64,000 bases of DNA from DATDOR01 sp035512695 (GTDB taxonomy: Bacteria > Chloroflexota > Anaerolineae > Anaerolineales > JABWBV01), in assembly GCA_035512695.1 (NCBI GenBank), contig DATKDL010000027.1:25774-89773 (forward strand), in the 5' to 3' direction. Below the pieces are notes generated by a model. It did no database searches and was not told the origin of the DNA. It worked only from the letters and a program-made list of their open reading frames with translations. Made by a program: the position numbers and the translations under genes. Shown piece after piece: positions 57,672 to 64,000 of this stretch (its first letter is position 1; each line of letters starts with the position of its first letter).

Positions 57672-57677
57672 GCATCT

Positions 57678-57699
57678 ATTCTACCAAAGCAGTTACAAT
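57678..57699. promoter_or_regulatory. Overlapping divergent leaderless promoters
   Basis: Minus-strand extended -10 TGGTAGAAT (TAGAAT 57683-57678) serves the aminotransferase; plus-strand TACAAT (57694-57699) serves the lipoprotein. The start codons are only 35 bp apart, so each promoter's -35 lies in or beyond the opposite -10. Confidence 0.6.
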
Positions 57700-57706
57700 C
57701 CGCCGC

Positions 57707-59437
57707 ATGCAACTCCCCCGCCGGCCAACGACCACTCTCCGCCTGATATTCCTGTTCCTGATCGCCGCCGCCTGCCGCGCCTCGGTCCCCGGTCTGCCGG
57801 CCTCTCCGGCCCCGACCGCCACCGCCTCGGCGCCCCCGGCCTCGCACACCCCGCCGCCAACGGAAACCCTCACCCCTACTCCGGCTCCGACTGCGACCCT
57901 GGACCTGCCGACCCTGGCGCCGACCCTCCCGGTCGGTTCTGACGCCTTCGAGGTCCGGGTCCACCCGGACGGCGGGTTGTTCGCCGGCGACCTGGTCAGC
58001 TTCGAGGTCATCGGTCCGCAGGATCTCGATCTGGACGGACAGGAGGTCTCGTTGTCCATCGACGGCGGTCCGGTGATCGCCACGGCCGGGTTCAGCGGGT
58101 TCGGGATCGCCGGCCGCCGGCAGGCGACCTTCCGGTGGGTCTGGGACACGGCCGGGCTCGAACCCGGTGATTACGAGGTCGGGATCGAGATCCTGCCGGC
58201 CGGCACGTCGTTCACCTATCCGGCCACGCTGCTGCCGGAGATCCTGCGCGCCTTTCCCGAGCCGGACGCCGCCTGGGCGATGTCCGAGAGCGACTGCTGC
58301 CTGTTCTATTACGTGACCGGGACGGCGGCGGAGCGCGATCTCCAGGTTCTGATGGACGCAGCCGATATCGAGGCCGAACGGGCCATCGAACAGCTTGGCG
58401 CCGACTTCACGGAGGCGATCGAGGTCGTGTTTCTGCCGCGCGTCCTCGGGCACGGCGGTTTCGCCGGAGGGGAGATCTACATCTCCTATCTCGATCGCAA
58501 CTACGCCGGAAACGCCCCCGCACAGGTGCTTCACCACGAGATGGTGCATATCCTGGACGGGCGGAAGGGCGGCGAGTTCCGGCCCTCCCTGTTCGTCGAG
58601 GGGCTGGCAGTGCTGCTGAGCGGTGGGCATTTTAAACAGGAACCGATCGTCCCACGGGCGGCCGCGCTGCTGGACCTGGACGCCTATCTGCCGCTGACCG
58701 GGTTGGCCGACGATTTTTATTTCGCCCAGCACGAAATCAGCTATCTGCAGGGCGCTGCGCTGATCCAGTTCATGGTCGATACCTGGGGCTGGGAGGCTTT
58801 CGAGACGTTCTACCGGGACATCCACCCGCATTCGAGCAACCTGCACTCCGCCGCCATCAACCAGGCCCTCGCCCTGCACTTCGATGTTTCTCTCGCCGAA
58901 CTGGAGACCGGTTTCATCGCCTACCTGGGCGGTGAGCCCTACGAACCGGAGCATGCCGCCGACGTCGACCTGACCGTCCGGTTCTTTGACACCGTCCGGC
59001 GCTACCAGCAGATCCTGGACCCCTCCGCCTATTTCCTGACCGCCTGGCTGATCGGGATCGACGCCCTGATCGACCGCGGCATCACGGCCGATACCGTCCG
59101 GCACCCGTCCGCCGCGGAGAACGTTGCGCTGGAGACTCTGCTGGTCGCAGCCGATCTGGATCTGCGGGCAGCGGATTATGCGGCGGCGGACCGGCGGCTG
59201 GATGCGGTCAACGCGGTACTGGATGCGATCGAAAGCGGGAATACGGCCGCCTTCGCCGCCGACCCGCTGGCGGCGGACCATTACGCCCTCGCCGTGGCGG
59301 CCATGGCCGCGGGCTACTACCCGCAGCAGATCCGCCCGGCCGGCGAAACCGCCGTCGTCATCGCCACGGCCGGCTCGACCGAACTGGTCACGCTGGAATT
59401 CACCAGAGAAGAAGCCGGCTGGCTTGCCGGCCAATAG
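57707..59437 (+). CDS. Lipoprotein metallopeptidase (peptidase MA-like)
   Basis: 576 residues. Signal peptide with lipobox IAAAC (Cys about 23), Pro/Thr-rich linker to about 75, a beta-domain, then 'VLHHEMVHILDGRKGG' (about 279) with the HExxH zinc site and 'LFVEGLAVLLSG' supplying the third ligand Glu, the gluzincin 'peptidase MA' pattern. The C-terminal 150 residues are helical. It is leaderless (TACAAT 7 nt before the ATG). It probably degrades or remodels proteins at the cell surface. Confidence 0.85.
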   Translation: MQLPRRPTTTLRLIFLFLIAAACRASVPGLPASPAPTATASAPPASHTPPPTETLTPTPAPTATLDLPTLAPTLPVGSDAFEVRVHPDGGLFAGDLVSFEVIGPQDLDLDGQEVSLSIDGGPVIATAGFSGFGIAGRRQATFRWVWDTAGLEPGDYEVGIEILPAGTSFTYPATLLPEILRAFPEPDAAWAMSESDCCLFYYVTGTAAERDLQVLMDAADIEAERAIEQLGADFTEAIEVVFLPRVLGHGGFAGGEIYISYLDRNYAGNAPAQVLHHEMVHILDGRKGGEFRPSLFVEGLAVLLSGGHFKQEPIVPRAAALLDLDAYLPLTGLADDFYFAQHEISYLQGAALIQFMVDTWGWEAFETFYRDIHPHSSNLHSAAINQALALHFDVSLAELETGFIAYLGGEPYEPEHAADVDLTVRFFDTVRRYQQILDPSAYFLTAWLIGIDALIDRGITADTVRHPSAAENVALETLLVAADLDLRAADYAAADRRLDAVNAVLDAIESGNTAAFAADPLAADHYALAVAAMAAGYYPQQIRPAGETAVVIATAGSTELVTLEFTREEAGWLAGQ

Positions 59438-59446
59438 AATTTCATC

Positions 59447-59494
59447 AAAAAGACCGGGCCGGGCGACTGGCAGGTCGCCCGGCCCGGTCTTTTT
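59447..59494. terminator. Bidirectional terminator, 21-bp perfect stem
   Basis: Arms 59447-59467 and 59474-59494 pair perfectly around TGGCAG, with A5 foot and T5 end. It terminates the convergent lipoprotein-peptidase and mraY genes. Confidence 0.95.
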
Positions 59495-59497
59495 GGT

Positions 59498-60508
59498 TTA
59501 AACAATCGCCAGCGCCACCCCGATCATCGCCGTCAGGATGCTGACGAACATAAATCGGTAGACGATCTGCTGCTCGCTCCACCCCAGCAGTTCGAAGGTG
59601 TGGTGGATCGGGCACATCGGGAAAATCCGCCGGCGCTCGCCGTACCGGCGTTCGGTGTAAGCGAAATAGGCCAGCTGCATCAGGTCCGTGACCGCCTCCA
59701 TCACAAAAACAAAGGCGACCACCGGCAGCAGCAGCCACTGTCCGGTCATGAACGCGACGATGGCCAGCACGGCCCCGAACGGCAACGAGCCGGTGTCCCC
59801 CATGAAGACGCGGGCCGGGTGGGCGTTGAACCACAGGAACCCGAACAGCCCGCCGACCATGACGAAGCAGAAGATGGTCAGATAGATCTGGCCCTGGAAG
59901 AAGGCGATGATCCCGTAGGCTGCAAACGCCATCGCAGCCTGGTTCCCGGCCAGCCCGTCGAGCCCGTCGGTGATGTTGACGGCGTTTGAGGTCGCAACGA
60001 TGACGAATACGGCGATCAGCAGGTACCAGGCGCCGAGCTCGATCCGGAATGGGATGAACGGGATCGCCACGCTTTGCAGATCGAGCCCGTGGTGTAGGGC
60101 GAAGGCGAAGACGAGCGCCAGGAGCAGCTGGCTGCCAAACTTTGCCCGGCGGCTGATGCCCTCCCCTTTTCGCAGCCCGCGGGTGCCCTCCCAATCGTCG
60201 ATCGCGCCCAGGATCCCATAAAGGACCAGCGCTCCGAGGGGGACCAGGATCGAAAGCCCCTCGAGGTTTCCTTTCACGACGTTGGCCAGGTTGATCAGCA
60301 CCTGGACGAAGACGACCGAAAGGATGACCAGCAGCCCGCCGAATTTCGGCGTCCCGGCCTTGGCCATGTGATAGCTGACCACGGCTGCCGCCCCGCGAAT
60401 CCGGATCCGGGTTCCGAGGTTCAGCCGCTGCAGGATGCGGATCACGACATCGCCCCAGATGATCCCGAGCCAGGCGGTCAGGATCCCGAATGAAATTGCA
60501 AGCACCAT
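59498..60508 (-). CDS. mraY: Phospho-MurNAc-pentapeptide transferase MraY
   Basis: 336 residues; GAAGG precedes the ATG. Ten or so transmembrane helices. MraY motifs: 'KAGTPKFGGLLVI', 'SNAVNITDGLDGLAGNQ' with the catalytic Asp pair, and 'FMGDTGSLPFGAVLA'. It moves phospho-MurNAc-peptide onto undecaprenyl phosphate in peptidoglycan synthesis. It is the last gene of the FHA-MurF-like-MurE-like-mraY operon on the minus strand. Confidence 0.96.
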   Translation of the reverse strand: MVLAISFGILTAWLGIIWGDVVIRILQRLNLGTRIRIRGAAAVVSYHMAKAGTPKFGGLLVILSVVFVQVLINLANVVKGNLEGLSILVPLGALVLYGILGAIDDWEGTRGLRKGEGISRRAKFGSQLLLALVFAFALHHGLDLQSVAIPFIPFRIELGAWYLLIAVFVIVATSNAVNITDGLDGLAGNQAAMAFAAYGIIAFFQGQIYLTIFCFVMVGGLFGFLWFNAHPARVFMGDTGSLPFGAVLAIVAFMTGQWLLLPVVAFVFVMEAVTDLMQLAYFAYTERRYGERRRIFPMCPIHHTFELLGWSEQQIVYRFMFVSILTAMIGVALAIV

Positions 60509-60558
60509 GTCTGTTCAACCTTCCGAAAAAGCGGGGTGACCGGCGGTTTCCCCGCTGA

Positions 60559-61821
60559 TCACCAGGCTTTTTCGGACAACGGGGATAGTGCCGCGTGGAC
60601 GGCTGCAAACTCATCCCACGGCTCCTCCCCGTTCCCGTAGTTCATGCTCTTCTCGTGCGCCTTTCCGGTGCAGACGACGACGTCGCCGGGACGGGCCAGC
60701 TCCCGGATGGCGAAGGCGATCGCCGCGGCGCGGTCCTTCACCCGGAAATAGGTTTCGCCCAGCACACCGCCCTGGCTTTCGACGCCTTCGGCGATCCGGT
60801 CGATGATCTCGTCCAGGTCCTCCGTGCGCGGGTCCTCGGCGGTCAGGACGGTCTTGTCGGCGTATTTCCCGGCCGAGACCCCCATCGGGTAACGCTTGTT
60901 GGGGTCGCGCAGACCGGCGCATCCGAACACGACGATCAGCTGGTTTTCGACCAGCGGGCGGAGCTTCTGGAGCATCTGGTCCAGCCCGTTGGAAGTGTGG
61001 GCGAAATCGACGAAGACGGTGAACGGCTGCCCCATGCCGACGGGTTCGAGCCGTCCTTTCGGCGGGCGGGCGGCCTCCAGCCCGGCCGCGATCGCCGCGG
61101 TCTCGATCCCGATCGCGGACGCCGCCGCGCTCGCGGCCAGCATATTGTAAATGTTGTACTCCGCCAGCAGCTGCGACCGGACCGCCAGGCCAAGACGTGG
61201 GATAGAGAACCTCGTCCCGGACAAATCGGCCGCGATCCCTTCGGCGCGAAAATCGGCATCTTTGCTTAGCCCGTAGGTGATCTGCCGCCCGGCGGCCAGC
61301 CCGCTCATGGCCGGGTAGGAGCGGTCATCCCGGTTCAGAATGCTGGTCTCGACCTTCCTGAACAACCGGGCCTTATCGCGCAGATAGCGGTCGTATGTGC
61401 CGTGGTAGTCGAGGTGCTCTTCGGTCACGTTGGTCAGGACACCGATCCGGAAGTTGCACCCCAGGACGCGGTGCTGCGCCAGGCCGTGGGAGGTGGATTC
61501 CAGGATGATGTGCGTGGACCCGGCGCGGCGAGCTTCACGCAGGATCTTCTGCAGCTTGAACGGGCTGGGGGTGGTCACGTGCAGGTCGAGGTCCTCGTTT
61601 TCGCGGCCGTAGACCACGGCGCCGGTCGTGCTGATCAGGGTTGTCCTGACCCCTGCCTTGAGCAGGATGGCGTGGAGGATGTGGGAGGTCGTCGTCTTGC
61701 CGTCCGTGCCGGTAACGCCGATCACGGTCAGCCCGCCGGCCGGGTAGCGGTTTACAGCCACGGCCAGGACGGCTTTGGTCCAGTGGTAAAAGTTGTAAAT
61801 GAAAGCGCGGATCTTGCTCAT
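60559..61821 (-). CDS. MurE-like Mur ligase lacking the N-terminal domain
   Basis: 420 residues versus about 490 for typical MurE. The ATP-binding 'GVTGTDGKTTTSHIL' is already at residue 35, so the roughly 75-residue UDP-binding first domain is missing. The central and C-terminal domains are complete: 'TTPSPFKLQKIL', 'SHGLAQHRV', 'VTEEHLDYHGT', 'VFVDFAHTSNGLDQML' and 'HEKSMNYGNGEEPWDE'. The 'EDPRTED' segment resembles the DNPR position that selects the amino acid. It probably ligates an amino acid to a MurNAc-peptide-like substrate, but recognition must differ. Confidence 0.85.
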   Translation of the reverse strand: MSKIRAFIYNFYHWTKAVLAVAVNRYPAGGLTVIGVTGTDGKTTTSHILHAILLKAGVRTTLISTTGAVVYGRENEDLDLHVTTPSPFKLQKILREARRAGSTHIILESTSHGLAQHRVLGCNFRIGVLTNVTEEHLDYHGTYDRYLRDKARLFRKVETSILNRDDRSYPAMSGLAAGRQITYGLSKDADFRAEGIAADLSGTRFSIPRLGLAVRSQLLAEYNIYNMLAASAAASAIGIETAAIAAGLEAARPPKGRLEPVGMGQPFTVFVDFAHTSNGLDQMLQKLRPLVENQLIVVFGCAGLRDPNKRYPMGVSAGKYADKTVLTAEDPRTEDLDEIIDRIAEGVESQGGVLGETYFRVKDRAAAIAFAIRELARPGDVVVCTGKAHEKSMNYGNGEEPWDEFAAVHAALSPLSEKAW

Positions 61822-61839
61822 TCCGGTGGGTTGGGGCGG

Positions 61840-61893
61840 TGAAAAATCGTAGGATAAGCTGGGCCTATGCCCGGCTCATCCTACGATTTTTCA
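61840..61893. repeat. Palindrome between MurF-like and MurE-like genes
   Basis: TGAAAAATCGTAGGAT (61840-61855) pairs with ATCCTACGATTTTTCA (61878-61893); the inner AGC-t-GGGC/GCCC-g-GCT stem is capped by CTAT. The foot matches the TGAAAAATT palindromes at 45939 and 51084. It sits between codirectional operon genes. Confidence 0.85.
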
Positions 61894-63126
61894 AATTTCT
61901 TTCGGATGATTGTACCCGGTGAGCAGGAAATCGCAATCCGGGCATTGGTGATAGAACGGGCAGGCGATCACCCGGCAGCCGACCGCTTCGCCCGCCAGGA
62001 TCATCGGGATCCGCTCCAGGTGCCGCATCAGCGAACCCTTCAGATAAACGACATCTCCGGGCCCGGTTTCACGTGCGAGCAATTCGGCGGCCGCGTGAAC
62101 GTACCGGACGGCGTGGATGCGGTCCTCCGGAAGCCCGCTTTCCCGGGCGGCTTCGGCGGTGTGGTGAGTCAGCTCCCCGACCGTGATCAGGAGGGCCGGG
62201 TCCGCCGCGGCCGCGGCGATCCCGACCTCGCGGTGCCCATTCACCGCGTGCACCCCCAGCTCGCCCATCTCGCCCAGCACGGCGATCACCCGGCCCGGTT
62301 CGCGCAGCCCGCCCAGGAACGCCAGGCCGGCTTTCGTGGAGGCGGGGTTCGCCCGCAGGGTGTCATTGATCAAGATCAGGCCATTCGCGCTCCGGTCGAC
62401 GCTGAAGCGGCCGGGCAGTGGGTGGAGACCGGCAAAGGCCGCTCCGATCCGGTCGTCCGGAATGCCGCACAGGTGCGCCACGGCTGCTGCCGCAGCCAGG
62501 TTGGCGGCGTTGTGTCCGCCGAGCAGCCCGGTCTCAATCTTAAGTGTCCCATGCGGGGTATGCAGGTTGAACGCGGTGCCGGATAGACAGGTTTCCAGAT
62601 CGGCGACCCGGTAATCGCATTCCGGACCGCTTCCATAAAACAGGATTCGGGCCCGGGTCCGACCGGCCATCGCCTGGACCACCCGGTCGTCCGCGTTGAG
62701 GATGGCGGTGTCTTGCGGGCGGAGGACTTCGATGATCCGTCCCTTCTGCTGGATGATGTGCTCGAGCGAACCGGCGTGTTTCTCGTCGGAATGGACCGGC
62801 GTGATGCCGGTCACGACGGAGATTGAGGGCTGCACGATCCGCAGGTGGAAGTCCATCTCGTTCCGCGAGTCGATGCCCAGCTCGAAGACGGCGAACCGGT
62901 CCCCGGACCGGACCTGCAGGGCCGTGATCGGGACGTTGTAAATCGTGTCGAGATTGGCGTCCGTGCGAACGGCGGGATGGACCGCCGTGAGCGCCTGGAA
63001 GATGGCCGTCGTCGTGCTCGTTTTCCCGTAGCTTCCGGTGACGGCGATCTGGACGGTTTGGGAGTGCAGGTGGTTAAGCCAGATGGCCGCCGCCCGGTGG
63101 CGGAGGAAATGGTAGATCTTCTTCAA
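61891..63126 (-). CDS. MurF-like Mur ligase lacking the N-terminal domain
   Basis: 411 residues, TTG start with GGAAG upstream. Typical MurF (about 455) has a substrate domain before the P-loop; here 'AVTGSYGKTSTTTAIF' is at residue 30, so that domain is absent. 'VFELGIDSRNEMDFH', 'TGITPVHSDEKHAGSLEHI', 'NADDRV', 'GGHNAANLAAAAAVA' and 'VLGEMGELG' are intact. The end carries four cysteines (C-x4-C-x5-C-x2-C) like a zinc ribbon, which standard MurF lacks. It should ligate a (di)peptide such as D-Ala-D-Ala. Confidence 0.85.
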   Translation of the reverse strand: MKKIYHFLRHRAAAIWLNHLHSQTVQIAVTGSYGKTSTTTAIFQALTAVHPAVRTDANLDTIYNVPITALQVRSGDRFAVFELGIDSRNEMDFHLRIVQPSISVVTGITPVHSDEKHAGSLEHIIQQKGRIIEVLRPQDTAILNADDRVVQAMAGRTRARILFYGSGPECDYRVADLETCLSGTAFNLHTPHGTLKIETGLLGGHNAANLAAAAAVAHLCGIPDDRIGAAFAGLHPLPGRFSVDRSANGLILINDTLRANPASTKAGLAFLGGLREPGRVIAVLGEMGELGVHAVNGHREVGIAAAAADPALLITVGELTHHTAEAARESGLPEDRIHAVRYVHAAAELLARETGPGDVVYLKGSLMRHLERIPMILAGEAVGCRVIACPFYHQCPDCDFLLTGYNHPKEI

Positions 63127-63136
63127 CCGCTTCCGA

Positions 63137-63907
63137 TCAGCAAAGGAACGGAAGGAGCGAACACCACATATTGTTACTGTCCACGTAATAAGCGCCGGCT
63201 ACGACGGCGATGCAGAGCAGGATTACCAGGCAGCCGCAGGCCGCAAAGGTCGTGGTCCGGTTGCTCTTTTTCGCGGGCTCCGGTTCGACGGGCATGGGGG
63301 CGGACGGCCGTGACGGGGCAGGCTGGCCGGTATAGGTCGCCGACGGTTCGGGCATGCGTGGTGAGGCCATCGGCTCCGGCATCGGCGCCGGGCGCTCCGG
63401 CATGGGCGCCGGGGGCTCCGGCATGGGCTCCGGTTCGGGCTCCGGTTCGGGCTCCGGTTCGGGTTCCCAGAGAGGGGACGGCTCTTCCGCCATCGTACCT
63501 GCAGGACCGAGTTCCATCTCCGGCATCGCAGGCATCTCCTCCGCGCCGGTATCGAGGTCGGCTGCGTCACGCGGGCTCATGACCGCGGTCGAATCCGGAT
63601 CGAAGGCCATTTCCTCGAAGACGACGACGACATTCTCGCCCATCTGGATCGACTCTCCGGCGGAGAGGACGTGCGGACCGGCGATCCGCTGGCCGTTGAT
63701 AAATGTGCCGTTCGTCGAACCGAGATCCTCGATCACGTACCGGTCCCCCTGCACCGCCAGCCGGACGTGTTTTCTCGAGACCTCGGAATCATTGATCACG
63801 ATGTCGTTGCTGATATCGCGCCCGATGTAGAGTTCCGGTTTATTCAGCGAATAGGCTTTACCGGGATTTGGGCCTGCGCGCATGACGAGTTGGGATTTTG
63901 TGGCCAT
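63137..63907 (-). CDS. FHA-domain membrane protein
   Basis: 256 residues; GGAGGAATT precedes the ATG. An N-terminal FHA domain (about 25-95: 'LYIGRDISNDIVINDSEVSRKHVRL' pattern, 'DLGSTNGTFINGQRI') binds phosphothreonine. A Glu/Pro-rich linker with repeated PEPEPEP and MPEP units is followed by one C-terminal transmembrane helix (about 226-245). It heads the operon with the Mur ligases and MraY, so it likely brings a phosphorylated partner to peptidoglycan synthesis, as FHA proteins do near Ser/Thr kinases elsewhere; no kinase is in the window. Confidence 0.9.
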   Translation of the reverse strand: MATKSQLVMRAGPNPGKAYSLNKPELYIGRDISNDIVINDSEVSRKHVRLAVQGDRYVIEDLGSTNGTFINGQRIAGPHVLSAGESIQMGENVVVVFEEMAFDPDSTAVMSPRDAADLDTGAEEMPAMPEMELGPAGTMAEEPSPLWEPEPEPEPEPEPEPMPEPPAPMPERPAPMPEPMASPRMPEPSATYTGQPAPSRPSAPMPVEPEPAKKSNRTTTFAACGCLVILLCIAVVAGAYYVDSNNMWCSLLPFLC

Positions 63908-64000
63908 CCGAATTCCTCCGATCGTTATCTTGTGGTTAGACGTTGCTTCGTACGGTTCCGAAAATTCGGGGGATTGGTGATTTTGGGGGTGGGGGGGGGG
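63908..64000. other. Right edge with G homopolymer
   Basis: No gene is visible. The last bases form a G-run interrupted by one T (about 63984-64000), of the sort often seen at contig ends; the sequence there may be unreliable. Confidence 0.5.

Overview
The window reads as a GC-rich (about 60 percent), gene-dense bacterial chromosome segment, most likely from the Chloroflexota (Anaerolineae-like). That assignment is an inference from gene style: Pro/Thr-rich lipoproteins with FxLYD repeats, a membrane-bound LuxR-kelch regulator, a fused homocysteine methyltransferase/MTHFR, a T-box in front of pheST, and many TTG/GTG or leaderless starts. No rRNA is present to confirm it, and no phage, IS element or CRISPR array was found.

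Layout. 0-6.5 kb: a secreted repeat protein (cut by the left edge), a lipoprotein, and a minus-strand envelope group (LuxR-kelch regulator, methyltransferase, SGNH hydrolase, flippase-like membrane protein). 6.6-12.6 kb: proline dehydrogenase, DinB protein, UbiA-like protein, cobalamin adenosyltransferase, an ECF sigma/anti-sigma/bactofilin-like operon, and a DtxR-type regulator with its own operator. 12.7-24.5 kb: acetyl-CoA synthetase, SbcC, a GGDEF protein, DnaK, RNase D and a beta-CASP nuclease. 24.5-31.3 kb: tRNA-Ser(CGA), FxLYD lipoprotein, SWIM protein with an attenuator-like leader, tRNA-Pro(TGG), enoyl-CoA hydratase, and small membrane proteins. 31.6-38.9 kb: promoter, T-box, pheS and pheT, then a SAM-I riboswitch driving two homocysteine methyltransferase genes. 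39-46 kb: SQR-like oxidoreductase, methyltransferase, TPR protein, RNase Z, FtsK and a HELTH metalloprotein. 46-59 kb: small zinc-finger proteins, MFS transporter, DM13 protein, S10 and M32 peptidases, RlmM-like and APH-like proteins, an esterase, an aminotransferase and a lipoprotein peptidase. 59.5-64 kb: a minus-strand FHA, MurF-like, MurE-like, mraY operon.

The genes are mostly housekeeping; the intergenic DNA is the unusual part. It holds many near-perfect long palindromes (24-30 bp arms). Several are capped by a G-N-A triloop, and others sit where a terminator makes no sense: inside P3 of the SAM-I riboswitch, between the T-box and pheS, and between divergent promoters. A second family consists of inverted arrays of an octamer close to GCGAATGG. 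At least nine genes have a -10 box only 6-7 nt before the start codon, implying widespread leaderless transcription.

Regulation visible in the sequence: SAM-I (methionine cycle), T-box (phenylalanyl-tRNA), a DtxR/IdeR-type operator (metal), an ECF sigma/anti-sigma pair (envelope stress), and a possible leader-peptide attenuator.
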